Source: Candidatus Tectimicrobiota bacterium (GTDB lineage Bacteria; Tectomicrobia; Entotheonellia; Entotheonellales; Entotheonellaceae). Taken from it: DNA of 64,000 nucleotides. The notes beneath the pieces are model-generated. The model was given only the letters and a program-made list of their open reading frames with translations. It searched no databases and was not told the origin of the DNA. The translations under genes were made by a program, and so were the position numbers. Of this stretch, positions 46,572 through 58,348 are shown piece after piece (position 1 is the stretch's first letter; every line of letters starts with the position of its first letter). The stretch covers positions 1 through 64,000 of the forward strand of contig BPKO01000003.1 of NCBI GenBank assembly GCA_026005175.1, read 5' to 3'.

Positions 46572-46950
46572 TCAGTCGTGTCTGACGAGGCGCCGCTTCT
46601 TCCAGCCGTTGGCCGCCATGATCCGCCCGACGTGATAGAGACAGAAGGTCACGCCAAATTTGCGCCGGATCAGCTCGGCGACCTGGGCCTGCGTCCAGCG
46701 ATCGGAAGCGAAGCCATGCGCCCGCGGGCCCTGGGCCAGGCAAGACAGCAGGACCTGCAGCTGATCCGGGTGCAGCTTGGGCGGGCGCCCCGGAATACGC
46801 CGCGCCGCCAGGGCCCGCCATACCATCCTGGCGGTAACGCCGGCGCCAACGGTAGACGGTGTTGCGGCCTACCCCTAAGAACTCCGCCACTTCCGCAGGC
46901 GTTTTCCCCGCTTCCAGGAGCTCGATGGCGCGTTTTGCGACGCCATTCAA
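46572..46950 (-). pseudogene. IS630-type transposase N-terminal HTH fragment (frameshifted, no DDE domain)
   Basis: About 125 residues. AIELLEAGKTPAEVAEFLGV GRNTVYRWRRRYRQDGMAG is a Psq/IS630-like HTH; after a one-base gain in GGGCCC (near 46828) RIPGRPPKLHPDQLQVLLSC and WTQAQVAELIRRKFGVTFCL YHVGRIM form the second winged-helix part. It stops at NGWKKRRLVRHD, before the DDE nuclease domain that should follow; none is found downstream. A domesticated stand-alone DNA-binding protein is the alternative. Confidence 0.7.
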
Positions 46951-47188
46951 GGGTTGTCTGGCTTCCTTTGGGTCTCATGCCCATTTTTATCGGATACCGC
47001 TATCGGTTCCTTTAGCGGATAGAAGCAGAGAAACCTGGGAAGGCTGAATGTGTCTCTTGCGATGGCAAGCAAGACGCTCTGCGATGCATGAGGACATGAC
47101 CGCAGGGCGGGGCTGTCGGCAGGCCTGGGTTCTGACTGCGCTGGGGAGCGGTCCCCTGGCAGCGCCCCTCTCGGCGCCGCGGCCGCCT

Positions 47189-50100
47189 TCAGCGCACGAT
47201 CAGTTCGGAGGGCTCTGCCGCGGCCGGGCCGCAGGGGCTGGCGGCGGAGCTTTGTCTGGGCGTCGAGGACGAGGCTGAACAGCGAGGGAACGACGAAGAG
47301 CGTGAAGGACCGTCGACACGCTCAACCCCCCGATGACCACGCTGCCCAGGCCGCGGTAGAGCTCGGAGCCGGCGCCGGGGAAGAGGAACCAGGGGGAGCA
47401 TGCCGAAAAACGCTGGTCACCCGCGCTCATCCATGATGGGCCGCACGCGCGTGCGCACCGATTCGCGAATCGCCTCGCGTGGTGCCATGCCACTTTGGCG
47501 CATGAAGTTGAGCGCCTGGTGAACCACCAAAATGGCGTTGTTTACCACCACGCCCACGAGAATGACGAAGCCCAGCATGGTGAGGATGTCAAGCGGCTGC
47601 GGGGTGAGAAAGAGGTTGACCCAGCCTCAGGCCCAGGGACCCCCCCCCACGGCGGCCAGCGGCACGCTGAACAGGATCACCAGCGGGTAAAGGAAGCTCT
47701 CGAAGAGCGCCGCCATCAGCAAAAAGGTGATGATCAGGGCCAAGATGAAGTTGCCCTGTAGCGCCTGACGCGTGAGGGTGAGCTTGTCGGCCGTCCCGGC
47801 CAGGTGAATGCGCTCACTGGGGGCAAGGGCGCCGCTTTTGACGCAGCGGGGCGACGACCTGCTGCTCCAGGGTGCGAATGGCCGCTTGCAGGGGAAGGGT
47901 GGGCGGCGGGATGACGCGAATCACAATGGCACGCCGCCGCTCGATGTGGTCGATCTGCTCCGGGCCCGTGGGTGAGCTGCACTTTGCCAAGGGAGCCCAG
48001 CGTAACCACTTGCCCCGTGGGGGTGTGGATGGCGAGGGTTTCCAGGTCCTGGGTGCGGGGCGGTGTAGGTACTGGCGCTGCGCACCAGCAGGTCGATTTT
48101 GCTGCCTTCGTACTCGTACTCGCTCACCTTTACCCCATCGACCATGGAGCGCACGATATATCCGAGCTCACTCCCCGAGAGGCCGACCTCGGCGAGGCGG
48201 TCGCGGTCGGGGTGGATCTGGATCTCCGGGTTGCCCCAAGTCGAGGCTGGGAATGGGGCGCACCTGCGAGCCCGGCAGCAGCCGCTGCGCCTCGACGAAG
48301 ACCCTGAACCCCAGCTGCACCAGCCGCTCGAGCTCGGGGCCAGTGATTTCCACGTCGATGGAGCGCCCTTCGCCCAGGTTGCGCTGGAAGAGGCTTTGCT
48401 GCAAGACGATGGGGATCATCCCCGGAATCTTGGCCAGGGCCCGGTAGACCACCGGGATGAGGTCGCGCACTTTTCTCCGGCTCGCGGGCCACCACGCCCC
48501 ATGAACACCTGCCGCCCGCGGGCCACGTAGAAAAAGTTCTGGATCAGCGGCCCCGGCCAGCTGCGCCGCCTCAGGAGAGCCGGGCTGGGCTTCCCAGTAA
48601 GGCCGCAGCTCCGCCTCGATGGTGCGGCCGATGGCCTCGAACTCCTGCAGGTTGTAGCCCGGCGGCGGCAAGAGCAACCCCAGAATCAGGTTGCGGTTGC
48701 CCTCGGGGAGGGTACTCGGCCTCGGGCATGAGCAGCCAGCTGCCGCCCAGCGCCAGCGCGGTGAGGCCCACCACCACCAGGACCCGCCGCCACACGGCGC
48801 CGCACAGCCAGTACACCCCCGCCGCGGTGAACTCCACCAGGCGCTCGGCATACGGCAACCAGTCCCCAGAGGTTCGCAAACGTCCGGCGGGGCTTCGCCG
48901 TGACCCCGGGCCGGGTGCCGTCTGTCGTGCCAGGGCGGGTCCCTTCCCCCGCTGACGCGCAGGATGCGCGCCGCCAAAGTAGGGATGACGGTGATCGACA
49001 CCAGCAGGCTCAGCGCCACGGCGATGCTGATGGCGATGGCAATGTCGCGAAAGAGCTGCCCTGCCCTCGTCCTGCACGAAGACCCACCGGCAAGGAAAAC
49101 GGCAATGGTGGTCAGGGTGCTGGCCAGCACCGCCCCCCCACACCTCCACCGTGCCGTCGTACGCCCGCCTGCCAGCGCCGCTTGCCCAGCTGACGGTGGC
49201 GATAAATGTTTTCCAGCACCACGATGGCGTTGTCGACCAGCATGCCGACGGCAAAGGCCATTCCCGCCAGGCTGATGACGTTGAGGCTGCGGGCCCACCA
49301 GCGACATGCCGAGAAAGGTGCCCACGATGCTGATGGGAATGGCCAGGGCCGACGATGAACGTGCTGCTTATGCTGCGCAGGAAGAGAATAAGCACCAGCA
49401 CCGCCAGGGAGCCGCCGACCACGATGTTTGACTCCACCAGGGAAATGGCGCTGTTGATGTATTCGGTCTCGTCGTAGACCTGCACCAGCTCGAGCCCGCG
49501 CTCCGCCCACGATGCCTTCGTTGAGCTCGCGCACCGCCTGGCGGACGCCGCGCATGGTCTCGATGACGTTGGACGCCGGTGGCCCGCAGGGCGTTGAGGG
49601 CAATGGCCGGCTGGCCGTTTTGCCGCACCACGAAGTCGGCATCTTTGTAATCGAGGTAAACGCGCGCCACGTCACGCACATACACGGGGCGGCCGTCGCG
49701 GTAGGCGATGACCCACCTGCGCCACTTCGGCCGGCGAGCGAAACTCCGGCACGGTGCGCACCACGTAGCGGCGCTTGCCCTCCTCCAAGTCTCCGGCGCT
49801 GATGTTTTGGTTTTCGCGCGCCAGCGCCGCGGCCAGCTGCGTCACGGTGATGCCGCGCGCCGCCAGCGCATAGGGGTCGATTTCCACGCGCAGCTCGCGC
49901 TCCTGCCCGCCGAAGACGTTGCTCGCCGCCACCCCTTCCACACGCTCCAGGCGTGGCTTGATGAAGTCCTCGGCAAAGTCGCGGAAGTGATAAATGTTGA
50001 CCGGATTGCCCGGCTTGGGGCGCAGGATGAACCAGGGCAATGGCGTTGGCGCGAATGTCGACGTTGCTGATCACCGGGCGGTCGGCGTCCGCCGGGTACT

Positions 50101-50453
50101 CGGGCACCTGGTTGAGCTTGTTGGAGACTTTGAGCAGCGCCGCATCGATGTCGGTGCCGACTTCAAACTCAAGGATGACCGTGCCTACCCCGTCTTTGCT
50201 CTCGCTGGTCATGCGGATGAGGCGGTCGACGCTCTTGAGGACGTCTTCTTGCTCCTCGACGATCTCGCTTTCCACTTCGTACGGGCTGGCCCCCCGCCAG
50301 GTGGTCTCCACGGTGATGCGCGGCCGGTCGAACGGTGGGGGTGAGCTGGATGGGCACATGATAATAGAAGCCAATGATGCCAAACAGGGCGATGAGGAGG
50401 ACGCCCACCGCGACGCTGACGGGCTTGCGGATAGAAAACTCGACGAGGCGCAT
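47189..50453 (-). CDS. HAE1-type RND multidrug efflux permease (many apparent frameshifts)
   Basis: 3265 bases, about 1088 codons, the right size for an AcrB-like inner-membrane pump. Pieces in order: MRLVEFSIRKPVSVAVGVLL IALFG (TM1), VETTWRGASPYEVESEIVEE, VSNKLNQVPEYPADADRPVI, VEGVAASNVFGGQERELRVE, VVRTVPEFRSPAEV, SNIVVGGSLAVLVLILFLRS (TM2-3), GMAFAVGMLVDNAIVVLENI YRH (TM4 with the proton-relay Asp), FRDIAIAISIAVALSLLVSI TVIPTLAARILR and a C-terminal FVVPSLFSLVLDA. At least ten frame changes interrupt it, yet sequence between them stays family-like. ATG 50453 has AAGAGGAAAAG upstream. Divergent from its adaptor. Confidence 0.8.
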
Positions 50454-50597
50454 GCCGCTTTTCCTCTTGAGGCGCTCGGTAGCAGTAAACGTACCACGGA
50501 TGGCTGCAGGCCGCAATTGGGAGGCTGGCGCTTGCGGCATCTGGCTCGCCCTGCGTATACTCGTGACCGTACGCCTGGCAAGCCAAGGGGAATCGCC

Positions 50598-51863
50598 ATG
50601 GCACGGCACCGAGGCTTCTTCTTTTGCGGGCTCCTCTGCGTGCTGCTCCTGCTGGGCAGCACGGCCCTGCACGCGCAGCAGGGACGCCCGGCCCTGGTCG
50701 AAGTGGCGCCTGTCCTGCAGAAAGCCATCGCCACGCCCGTCACGTTTGTCGGCACGGTCGAGCCGCGCCGCCGCAGCCTGGTGGCCAGCGAGCTGGGCGG
50801 GCATCGTGGCGCAGGTGTTCGTCGAAGAAGGGCAGCTGGTAGAAGAAGGCGCGCCGCTGGTGCAGCTGCGCCAGGAGCGGCTGCAGATCGCCCTGCGCGA
50901 GCGGCAGGCCTTGGCCGAGCGCGATCCGCCAGCGCTGGCTCGAGCTCCAAAACGGCACCCGGCCCGAGGAGCTGCGCGAGGCCCAGGCGCTGGTGCAAGA
51001 AGCCGAAGCCGAGCTGGAAAACGCCCGGCGCGAGCTCCACCGCCAGCTCAGCCTCAACCAGCGCGGGCATTGCGGCCCAGAAAGCCCGCGAGGAGGCCGA
51101 AACCGCTGCCCCGCGTGGCCGCGCAGCGCCTCGAGCGCGCCAGGGCGCGCTACGAGCTGCTGCAGCACGGGGCCGCGCGCCGAGCAGCTGGCGCAAGCCG
51201 AAGCCCAGTACCATGCCACCCAGGCAGCAAGTGGCACGGCTGGCCTACGATCTCAAGCGGACCCGCGATCACTTGCGCCTTTTGCCGGCTTCGTGGTGCG
51301 CAAGCACACCGAAATCGGCCAGTGGCTGCGGGAAGGCGAGGCGGTGGCGGAGCTCATCGACCTTAGCGAGGCGCACATCACGGTTTTTATTCCCGAGCGC
51401 TACGTGCCCGCCCTGGAAGTGGGCGCCACCGCTTCCGTGCAGTTCGACGCCCTTCCCGGCACCTCGTGGTCCGGGCGGGTGATCCGCATCGTGCCCCAGG
51501 CCACTGAATCCCGTACTTTCCCCCATCACGGTGGCAGTGGCCAACCCCGACCTGCGCCTCAAGAGCGGCTTCTTCGCCCGCGTCACCCTGGCCATTGGCG
51601 AAGTGGCCCAGGCGCTGCTGGTTCCCAAAGATGCCCTCGTGCAGCAAGGCCCCGCAGGAAATCGTCTTTGCCGTTCGCGACGGCAAAGCGGTGCCCGTCC
51701 CCTATTCAACGGCAGGCCTTTTACGAGGCGTATGCGGGTGGTGACCGGCGCCCTTCAGCCCGGCGAGCCGGTGGTCATCCGGGGCAACGAGCGCCTGCGT
51801 CCCGGCCAGCCGGTGCGTATCGCCCGCGCCGGCACGTGCCTTCCCAACAATAATCCCGGTTAA
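50598..51863 (+). CDS. RND membrane-fusion (periplasmic adaptor) protein (many apparent frameshifts)
   Basis: About 420 codons. Signal peptide ([22 protein letters not shown]), then [52 protein letters not shown] (lipoyl half), a coiled-coil hairpin region in several frames, [29 protein letters not shown] (second lipoyl half), [20 protein letters not shown] (beta barrel) and [20 protein letters not shown]. It links an RND pump to an outer-membrane channel. Start ATG 50598. Frame changes at short G/C runs are as dense as in the pump. Its TAA touches the stop of the convergent SDR gene. Confidence 0.8.
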
Positions 51864-52613
51864 AACATGAACGTGCCGCCGTTAACGGAGAGGGTCTGGC
51901 CGGTGACGTAGCTCGCCTCGTCAGAGACCAAATAGAGAATGGCGTGGGCGATGTCGCTTGGCTGCCCCATACGCCCCAAGGGGATGCTGCGGGGCCGCCT
52001 TGTCGAAAAACTCGTCGGGGTAGATGCGCCGCAAAAACTCGTTGTAAATCAGCCCGGGGGCAATGGCGTTGACGCGAATATTGTAAGGCGCCACTTCCAG
52101 GGCCAGGGCGCGGGTAAAGCCGATGATGCCGGCTTTGGCCGCGCAGTAATGGGCCTGCTTCTCGCTGCCGCGCAGCCCGGCTACCGAAGAGAGGCTGACG
52201 ATGTTGCCGTGTCTTTGAGCCATCATGGGCTTCAAGACGGCGCGGCTGCAGTAAAAGGTGCCGCGCAGGCAGACGTCGATCACCGTGTGCCACTGCTCGT
52301 CGGTCATCTCGGCCACCGGGGCCAGAATGTTGCGCCCGGCGTTGTTGACGAGAATATCGACGCGGCCAAAGGCATCCAGGGTTTGTTGCACCATGGCCTC
52401 TACTTGCTCGCGAGACGTCACGTCACAGACTACCCCCAGCGTTTTCACCCCGTACTCGCTGGCAATGGCCTGGGCCACCTCCAGGGTGCGCCGCGGGTGG
52501 GCGTCGCTGATCACCACGTGAGCCCCTTCCTCGGCAAAGCGCCGTGCCGTGGCCTGCCCGATGCCGGCGCCAGCGGCGCCGGTAATGATGGCAACGCGTT
52601 CCTGCAACCGCAT
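51860..52613 (-). CDS. short-chain dehydrogenase/reductase, FabG-like (one apparent frameshift)
   Basis: About 250 residues. [20 protein letters not shown] (dinucleotide loop), [19 protein letters not shown] (catalytic Ser) and [12 protein letters not shown] (Tyr/Lys) give the complete SDR site. In ordinary SDR style the end reads [37 protein letters not shown], reached through a shift near 51991. ATG 52613 after AGGAGAGGGGG. Substrate not predictable. Confidence 0.87.
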
Positions 52614-52756
52614 GCGGCTTCCCCCTCTCCTGCGCAAGACGGATCGCCGGCGCCTGGCGGTGTGCCAGGCGCCGGCAGCATGGTACGCGGCTGCCGGCAA
52701 CAGCGCAAGCCCGCGACATGACAAGGCTCCGGCACGGGCGTGCCGGAGCCGCGGGG

Positions 52757-55105
52757 TTACACCGTGATTTCGGTGTAGTACGTGAGGTCCAGGGCGGGGA
52801 TGGCGTCGTGGAGGGCTTCGACGACGCGCTCGACGAGCACGAAGTCCATTTCCTGCCGCACCGCCTCGGGCAGCTTGCGCAGGTCTTTGGCGTTGGCTTT
52901 GGGCAGGATGACGCGGCGCAGCCCGGCACGCCGGGCGGCCAGCACTTTTTCCTTCACCCCGCCTACCGGCAGCACCAGCCCCGAGAGGGTGATCTCGCCG
53001 GTCATCGCCGTATCGGCCCGCACCGGCTTGCGCGTCAGCAGGGAGGTCAGGGCGGCGATGATGGCAATACCGGCCGAGGGGCCGTCTTTGGGAATGGCGC
53101 CGGCCGGCACGTGCACGTGCATGCCGTTGCTTTCAAAGACTTTGACGTCGATGTCAAAGCGCGGGGCCTCCGCCCACAGCAAGTCACGGGCAATCTCTGC
53201 CGACTCGCGCATGACGTCGCCCAGCTGGCCGGTGAGGGTCAAGCCCTTGCCGCCGGGCAGGAGTTGCGCTTCCACGTAGAGGATCTCGCCCCCGGTGGGG
53301 GGTCACCGCCAGGCCTGCTGCCACGCCTGCCGGCAGCTGCCGCCGTGCCTCATCAGGCAAGAAGGTCTCGGGGCCAAGCAGCTCCTCGAGCGTCTCGGGG
53401 TCGAGGCGCTCCGGCAGCGGCTCCTGCAAGGCCACCTTGCGGGCGATTTTGCGCGCCACGCGCCCGATGGTGCGCTCGAGCTGCCGCACCCCGGCCCTCG
53501 CGCGTGTAGCGGCTGATCATCACGCGCAGCGCCGCTTCGGAAAGCGGCAGCTGCTCGGGACGCAGGCCGGTGTTGGCGATCTGGCGCGGCACCAGGTAGC
53601 GCCGCGCGATTTCCAGCTTTTCTTCCTCGCTGTACCCTGGCAGGGTCATGATCTCCAGGCGGTCGAGCAGCGGTCCGGGGATCGTCTCCAGCGTGTTGGC
53701 GGTGCAGATGAAAAACGTCTTCGACAAGTCAAAAGGCAGATCCAGGTAGTGGTCGCGGAACGTATGGTTCTGCTCCGGGTCGAGGATCTCGAGCAGCGCC
53801 GCCGCCGGATCGCCGCGAAAATCCCGCCCCAGCTTGTCCACCTCGTCGAGCATCAGCACCGGGTTACGCACGCCGGCGCGGCGCATGGCCTGTAAGATGC
53901 GCCCCGGCAGGGCCCCGATGTAGGTCCGCCGGTGGCCGCGCAGCTCTGCCTCGTCGTGCACGCCACCCAGGGAAAAGCGCTCGAAGCGCCGCCCCAAGGC
54001 GCGGGCAATCGACTGGCCCAGGCTGGTCTTGCCTACCCCTGGCGGGCCGACAAAGCACAGGATGGGGCTTTTTTGCCCCAGGCCGGAGCTGCATCACCGC
54101 CAGGTGCTCGATGATGCGGTCCTTCACGTCTTCCAGTCCGTAGTGGTCCTCGTCGAGCACCTGCTGCGCCCGTGCCAAGTCGAGCTGATCGGTCGTCTCG
54201 GCCGTCCAGGGCAGCTCCAGGGCAAACTCCAGGTAGCTGCGCAGCACCTGGTAGTCCGGCGCGGCGGGGGAGAGCCGCTGCAGGCGGTTCACTTCGCGCT
54301 GCAATTCCTTGCGCACCTCTTCGGGCATGGCGGTTTCGGCCAGGCGCTGCTGCAGCATCTCGGCTTCGTTTTGCTCGTCGTCCTCGCCGAGCTCTTTCTT
54401 GATCTGCTTGAGCTGCTGGCGCAGGATGTACTCGCGCTGCGCCTTGTCCAGCTCCACCTGCGTTTCGCCAGCGATTTTCTGGCGCAGCTCGAGGATCTGC
54501 ACCTCGCGCGACAGGTGCTCGTAGACTCGCTGCAGCAAGGGCCGCAGCTCGTCCATGGCCAGCAGCTCCATTTCCTGCTCGGTGTCCAGGTTGAGCACCG
54601 TGGCGATGAGGTAGGCCAGCTTTACGGGTTCGGCGGCGCTGATGAGCATGTTGGCCATGTCTTCGGGAATGGTGTCCAGGTGGCGCGCCGCCTTGCGCAC
54701 CAGGTCCTGAACGTTGCGGAACAGCGCCGTGGCCTCTGGCGAGTCGTCGGCCGGCTCGGGCAGCGGCGACACCGTGACCTCGAGGTAGGGGCTGGTCTGG
54801 GTGGCCGCCTGCAAGGTGACGCGTTGCACCCCTTGCAGCAGGAGCTGCAAGACGTTGTCTTGCCGCTGCACCACGCGCTTGATCACCGCCAGGGTGGCCG
54901 TCGGATAGAGATCCGCCAGGGTAGGCGTCTGCACCTGGGGATCGCGCTGCACGGCCGCGATAAGGGTCTTCTCTTCCAGCGCCAGGGCGGCTTCCGTTGC
55001 CGCCAGCGACTGCGGGCGGCCGACGGCCACGGGCATGAGAATATGGGGAAAGAGGACCGTGCTCTTTAAGGGCAGCACGGGATAGGACTTGGCATGGGGT
55101 CGCAT
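52757..55105 (-). CDS. lon: ATP-dependent protease Lon (three apparent frameshifts)
   Basis: 782 codons overall, as in LonA. N-domain [20 protein letters not shown]; coiled-coil linker [20 protein letters not shown]; Walker A region ([17 protein letters not shown]) after a shift near 54080; Walker [34 protein letters not shown]; and the protease site [20 protein letters not shown] (Ser) with [14 protein letters not shown] (Lys). Other shifts near 53492 and 53298. Net length change is zero. A housekeeping quality-control protease; the sigma factor gene lies 46 bases upstream on the same strand. Confidence 0.92.
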
Positions 55106-55151
55106 GGCTCAACTGTCCTCATTTTGGCTGTTTCGCCTGCCACGAGGCGTC

Positions 55152-56642
55152 TTAAACACTCACAAAATCGGCCAGCAAGGCACTGCGGTGCGGTTGCCGC
55201 AGCTTTTCTACCGCCTGCTGCTCGAGCTGCCGCACGCGCTCGCGGCTGAGGCCAAGAATGTCTGCAATTTCCTGAAGCGTATGGGGGTGGTCCGTGTCAA
55301 GCCCGTACCGCAAGCGGATGATCAGGGCTTCGCGCTTGCTCAGGCTTGCCAGGCACCGGTCCACGCAGCGTTGCAGCTGCTCCTCGGCCACCACCTCCTC
55401 GGGGTGCAGGGCCTGCTCATCGGGCAGCATGTCGCCCAGCAAGCTGCCGTCTTCCGCGACGGGCTGCTGCAAGCGCAGAATCGGCTGGATTGCCGCTTGC
55501 AGTTCCTCGACTTCCTGAGGGGACCACCCCAAGAGCGCACTCAGCGCTTCGACGCTGGGGGACTCTCCGTGCTCACCGCCCAGACGGTCTACGGCGTGGC
55601 GCAGCTTGTTCTTGCGCTCCACCACGTGGTTGGGCAACCGCACCGTGCGGTGCTGCTCGGTAATGGCGCGGCTGATGGCCTGCCGCACCCACCAGTGGGC
55701 GTACGTTACGAACTTTAAGCCGCGCTGGTGCTCGAATTTTTCCAGCGCCCGCATCAAGCCGATGTTGCCTTCCTGGATGAGGTCGAGAAACGGCACCCCG
55801 CGCCCGCGGTAGCGGTTGGCCACGTGGATGACCAGACGTAAGTTGGCCTGAATCATCTCCGCCTTGGCCTGCATGAGACGCTGCTGGGCCCGCTGCCAGC
55901 GCCGCAGCGCCGCACCAAGCAACGGATCGTGCGGGCAGGCCTGCTGTGCGACTTCTAGCGCCAGGCGCATGGCCTCATAGACCGGCGGCCGCAGTCGGAG
56001 CTGGCGAAACACCTCTAGCCACTCGCGCCCCAGCTGCGCGTATGCCTCACGCCATCTCCGCCGCGCTTGCCGGTCTTCCCTGGCAGCGCGGTACTGCGCC
56101 CGCAGCGCTGCTTGCTGCTCGGCCAGTTCCTGCAACCGGCACACCGCTTCTTGCAGCCGCCGCAGGCGGTGCTGCTCTGACACCCGCTCCTCTTCAGCAC
56201 CGACCACTTGCGACAGCGGCACCTCGCGCGCCACCACTTGGTGCCAAAACCGCTGCAGCGTCGGCAGAGCCACCGGAGAGGCAAGTAGCGCCCGCTGCAC
56301 CCGGGCCTGGGGCCCGCTCGATGCGGCACCACAGCTCTTTTTCTTCTACCCGGCTCAGCAAACGCATACTGCCGCACGTCAGCTAAAATAGCGGGCCACC
56401 AGCGTGCTTTCGTCTTCTTGCTCGCCCGCTTCCTCCCCCCTTTCGGCCTCAAGCTCGAGCTCAAAGCCGTCGTCGGCGGCAAACCACGCCTCTGCCACGG
56501 CAGCAGGCACACAGCGCCCCTTCTCCACTTCCGCGGCAGCAGGCTCCTCCGACAGGAAAAGCCGGGGAGGCTGCGCCTTCGCTACCAAAGCCGTCCGCGT
56601 CTTTTTGCGCCGCAGAGCCATACGCGCCTCACTATTGTCCAT
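55152..56642 (-). CDS. RpoD-like sigma-70 family sigma factor (frameshifts near the N-terminus)
   Basis: About 497 codons. Region 1.2-like YFSDVRQYA...[17 protein letters not shown] is split over three frames between 56300 and 56400. Intact afterwards: [65 protein letters not shown] (regions 2.1-2.4), region 3 and [15 protein letters not shown]...[21 protein letters not shown] (region 4). An acidic N-terminus ([20 protein letters not shown]) precedes. Could be the primary sigma or a group-2 member; the short N-terminus favours the latter. ATG 56642 is the best start seen. Confidence 0.85.
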
Positions 56643-56864
56643 TATGGTTACCTGGCCAGCAACCACCGTGCCTCTCCGGCTGGAGTTTGCAAAATGCGTG
56701 CCTTCTTCCCGTCCCACGCTTCTGCTTTTCTAACGTCCCACGCCAGCGTGAAAATTCCGGCGCGTGGGTGAGGGCACACAACAAGGGTGGCGCGGGCACG
56801 CGGCGCGACGGCCCGCTTCGGCAATCAGGCGAGGAGGCGAAGGGGAAACCCTTGCACCGTCTAT

Positions 56865-56891
56865 GACGGGCGTTTTAAATAATAGCCCGTC
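56865..56891. promoter_or_regulatory. AT-cored dyad between the sigma-factor and cutA genes
   Basis: GACGGGC (56865-56871) and GCCCGTC (56885-56891) are inverted around GTTTTAAATAATA. In a GC-rich region this is a conspicuous dyad lying 83 bases before the cutA ATG and 223 bases upstream of the divergent sigma start. It could be an operator or overlap a promoter. Confidence 0.4.
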
Positions 56892-56973
56892 TCTGGCGCA
56901 GTGTCAATCCATTGACGAGTTTCCCTGCCGTCGCAGAGACGCAGGAGGCAAGGGAGAAGGGCGAGGACGTCGC

Positions 56974-57297
56974 ATGGCATCCTGTCTGGTGTTAAGCACC
57001 CTCAATGATCGGCAACGCGCCGAAACCATTGCCCTGACGCTGGTGGAGGAGCGCCTGGTGGCCTGTGTCAACATCGTCGGCCCGGCGCTCTCTGTTTACC
57101 ACTGGCAGGGAAAAATCGAACGTGACGAGGAGTACGTGCTGCTGATGAAGACCGCCACGTCGCTGACCGAGCGGCTGATGGCCCGCTTGCAGCAGCTCCA
57201 TCCCTACGAGGTCCCGGAAATCCTCGTCCTGCCCATCGCGGCAGGGGCGGCGGCGTATCTGGACTGGATCGCGCGCACCGTGCAGAGCGCGCCATAG
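56974..57297 (+). CDS. cutA: CutA1 divalent-cation tolerance protein
   Basis: 107 residues, the typical length. VLSTLNDRQRAETIALTLVE, ERLVACVNIVGPALSVYHWQ GKIERDEEYVLLMKT and HPYEVPEILVLPIAAGAAAY LDWI match the trimeric CutA family throughout. Linked to metal tolerance but of debated function. ATG 56974 after GAGGACG. Convergent with the metF-like gene. Confidence 0.93.
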   Translation: MASCLVLSTLNDRQRAETIALTLVEERLVACVNIVGPALSVYHWQGKIERDEEYVLLMKTATSLTERLMARLQQLHPYEVPEILVLPIAAGAAAYLDWIARTVQSAP

Positions 57298-57303
57298 CGC
57301 GCC

Positions 57304-58195
57304 TCAGCGTCCGGGGGCCTGGGGAAGCAAGCCGGCAGCATGCAGGATCTGGGGAATGCGGTGCTCCTGGCCAATGGTCATCAGGTGCACGCCCTGGCAC
57401 AGCTCCCGGATTTCTCTAAGCAGCCGCGCCGCGATCTCGACGCCTTTTTGCCCCGGGTCCGCAGCGCCTTCCAGCTCCCGCAGGAGGGGCTCCGGGATGG
57501 CCAGACCGGGCAGGGTGGCCTGCAGCCGGCGGGCCATGGCGGCCGACCGCAGCAGGATAGAGCCGGCGAGCACGGGCACGCCAAAGGACTGCGCTTGCGC
57601 CATGAAGCGGGCAAACTGCTCGCTGTCGTAAACGGCTTGCGTTTGGAAAAAGCGCGCGCCGGCAGCAATTTTGTCTTCCATGCGGCGCAGCTCCCGCTCT
57701 ACGTCCGCGGCGCCGGGATTGGCGACGGCCCCCACACAGAACGCCGGCGCGCCGCTCAGCGGCTGCTGGGCCAGGTCCTTCCCCGCTTGCAGGGAGGCCA
57801 CGGGCCCGCAGCAGCCCCAGCACGTCGAGGTCGAAGACCGGTTTGGCCTCGGGATGGTCCCCGCTGCCCGGCGGATCCCCGGTCATGCAGAGCACGTTGC
57901 GAATGCCCAGGGCATAGGCGCCAAGCAAGTCGGCCTGCAGGGCCAAGCGGTTGCGATCGCGGCACGTGACCTGCAAAATGGGCTCCACGCCCCGGTCGAG
58001 CAGCAGGTGGGCGGCCGCGATGGGGGCCATGGCCAGGCGCGAGGCGTGGGAATCGGTGACGTTGCAGGCGCACACGGAGTCCTTGATGAGCTCGGCTTTG
58101 GCCAAGAAGCTGCTCAGGTCTGTCCCTCTGGGGGGATTGAGCTCGGCGGTCACCACAAAGGTGCCCGTGGCAAGCGCTTCGGCAAATCGGCTCAT
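57304..58195 (-). CDS. methylenetetrahydrofolate reductase-like protein (one apparent frameshift)
   Basis: About 296 residues of the MTHFR TIM barrel. FVVTAELNPPRGTDLSSFLA, ACNVTDSHASRLAMAPIAAA, EPILQVTCRDRNRLALQADL, IRNVLCMTGDPPGSGDHPEA and FDLDVLGLLRA, then in the other frame VGAVANPGAADVERELRRME and RFFQTQAVYDSEQFARF. One surplus C in GGGCCCG near 57805 explains the break. It makes 5-methyl-THF in known cases; the short form resembles enzymes working with a separate partner. ATG 58195 after GAGGAG. Confidence 0.87.
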
Positions 58196-58348
58196 GCCGC
58201 TCTCCTCGTCAAGGCCTCGGTTCACGCGCGCCAAGGCCGGCTGGCGCCGGCAGCAGGAGGATCTTAGCAAAAGTCCGGGCCGGACACTTCCCTACGGCCT
58301 ACGCTTCCTTATATAGATATAGCAATGCGACCAGCGGGGAGAAGAGTC

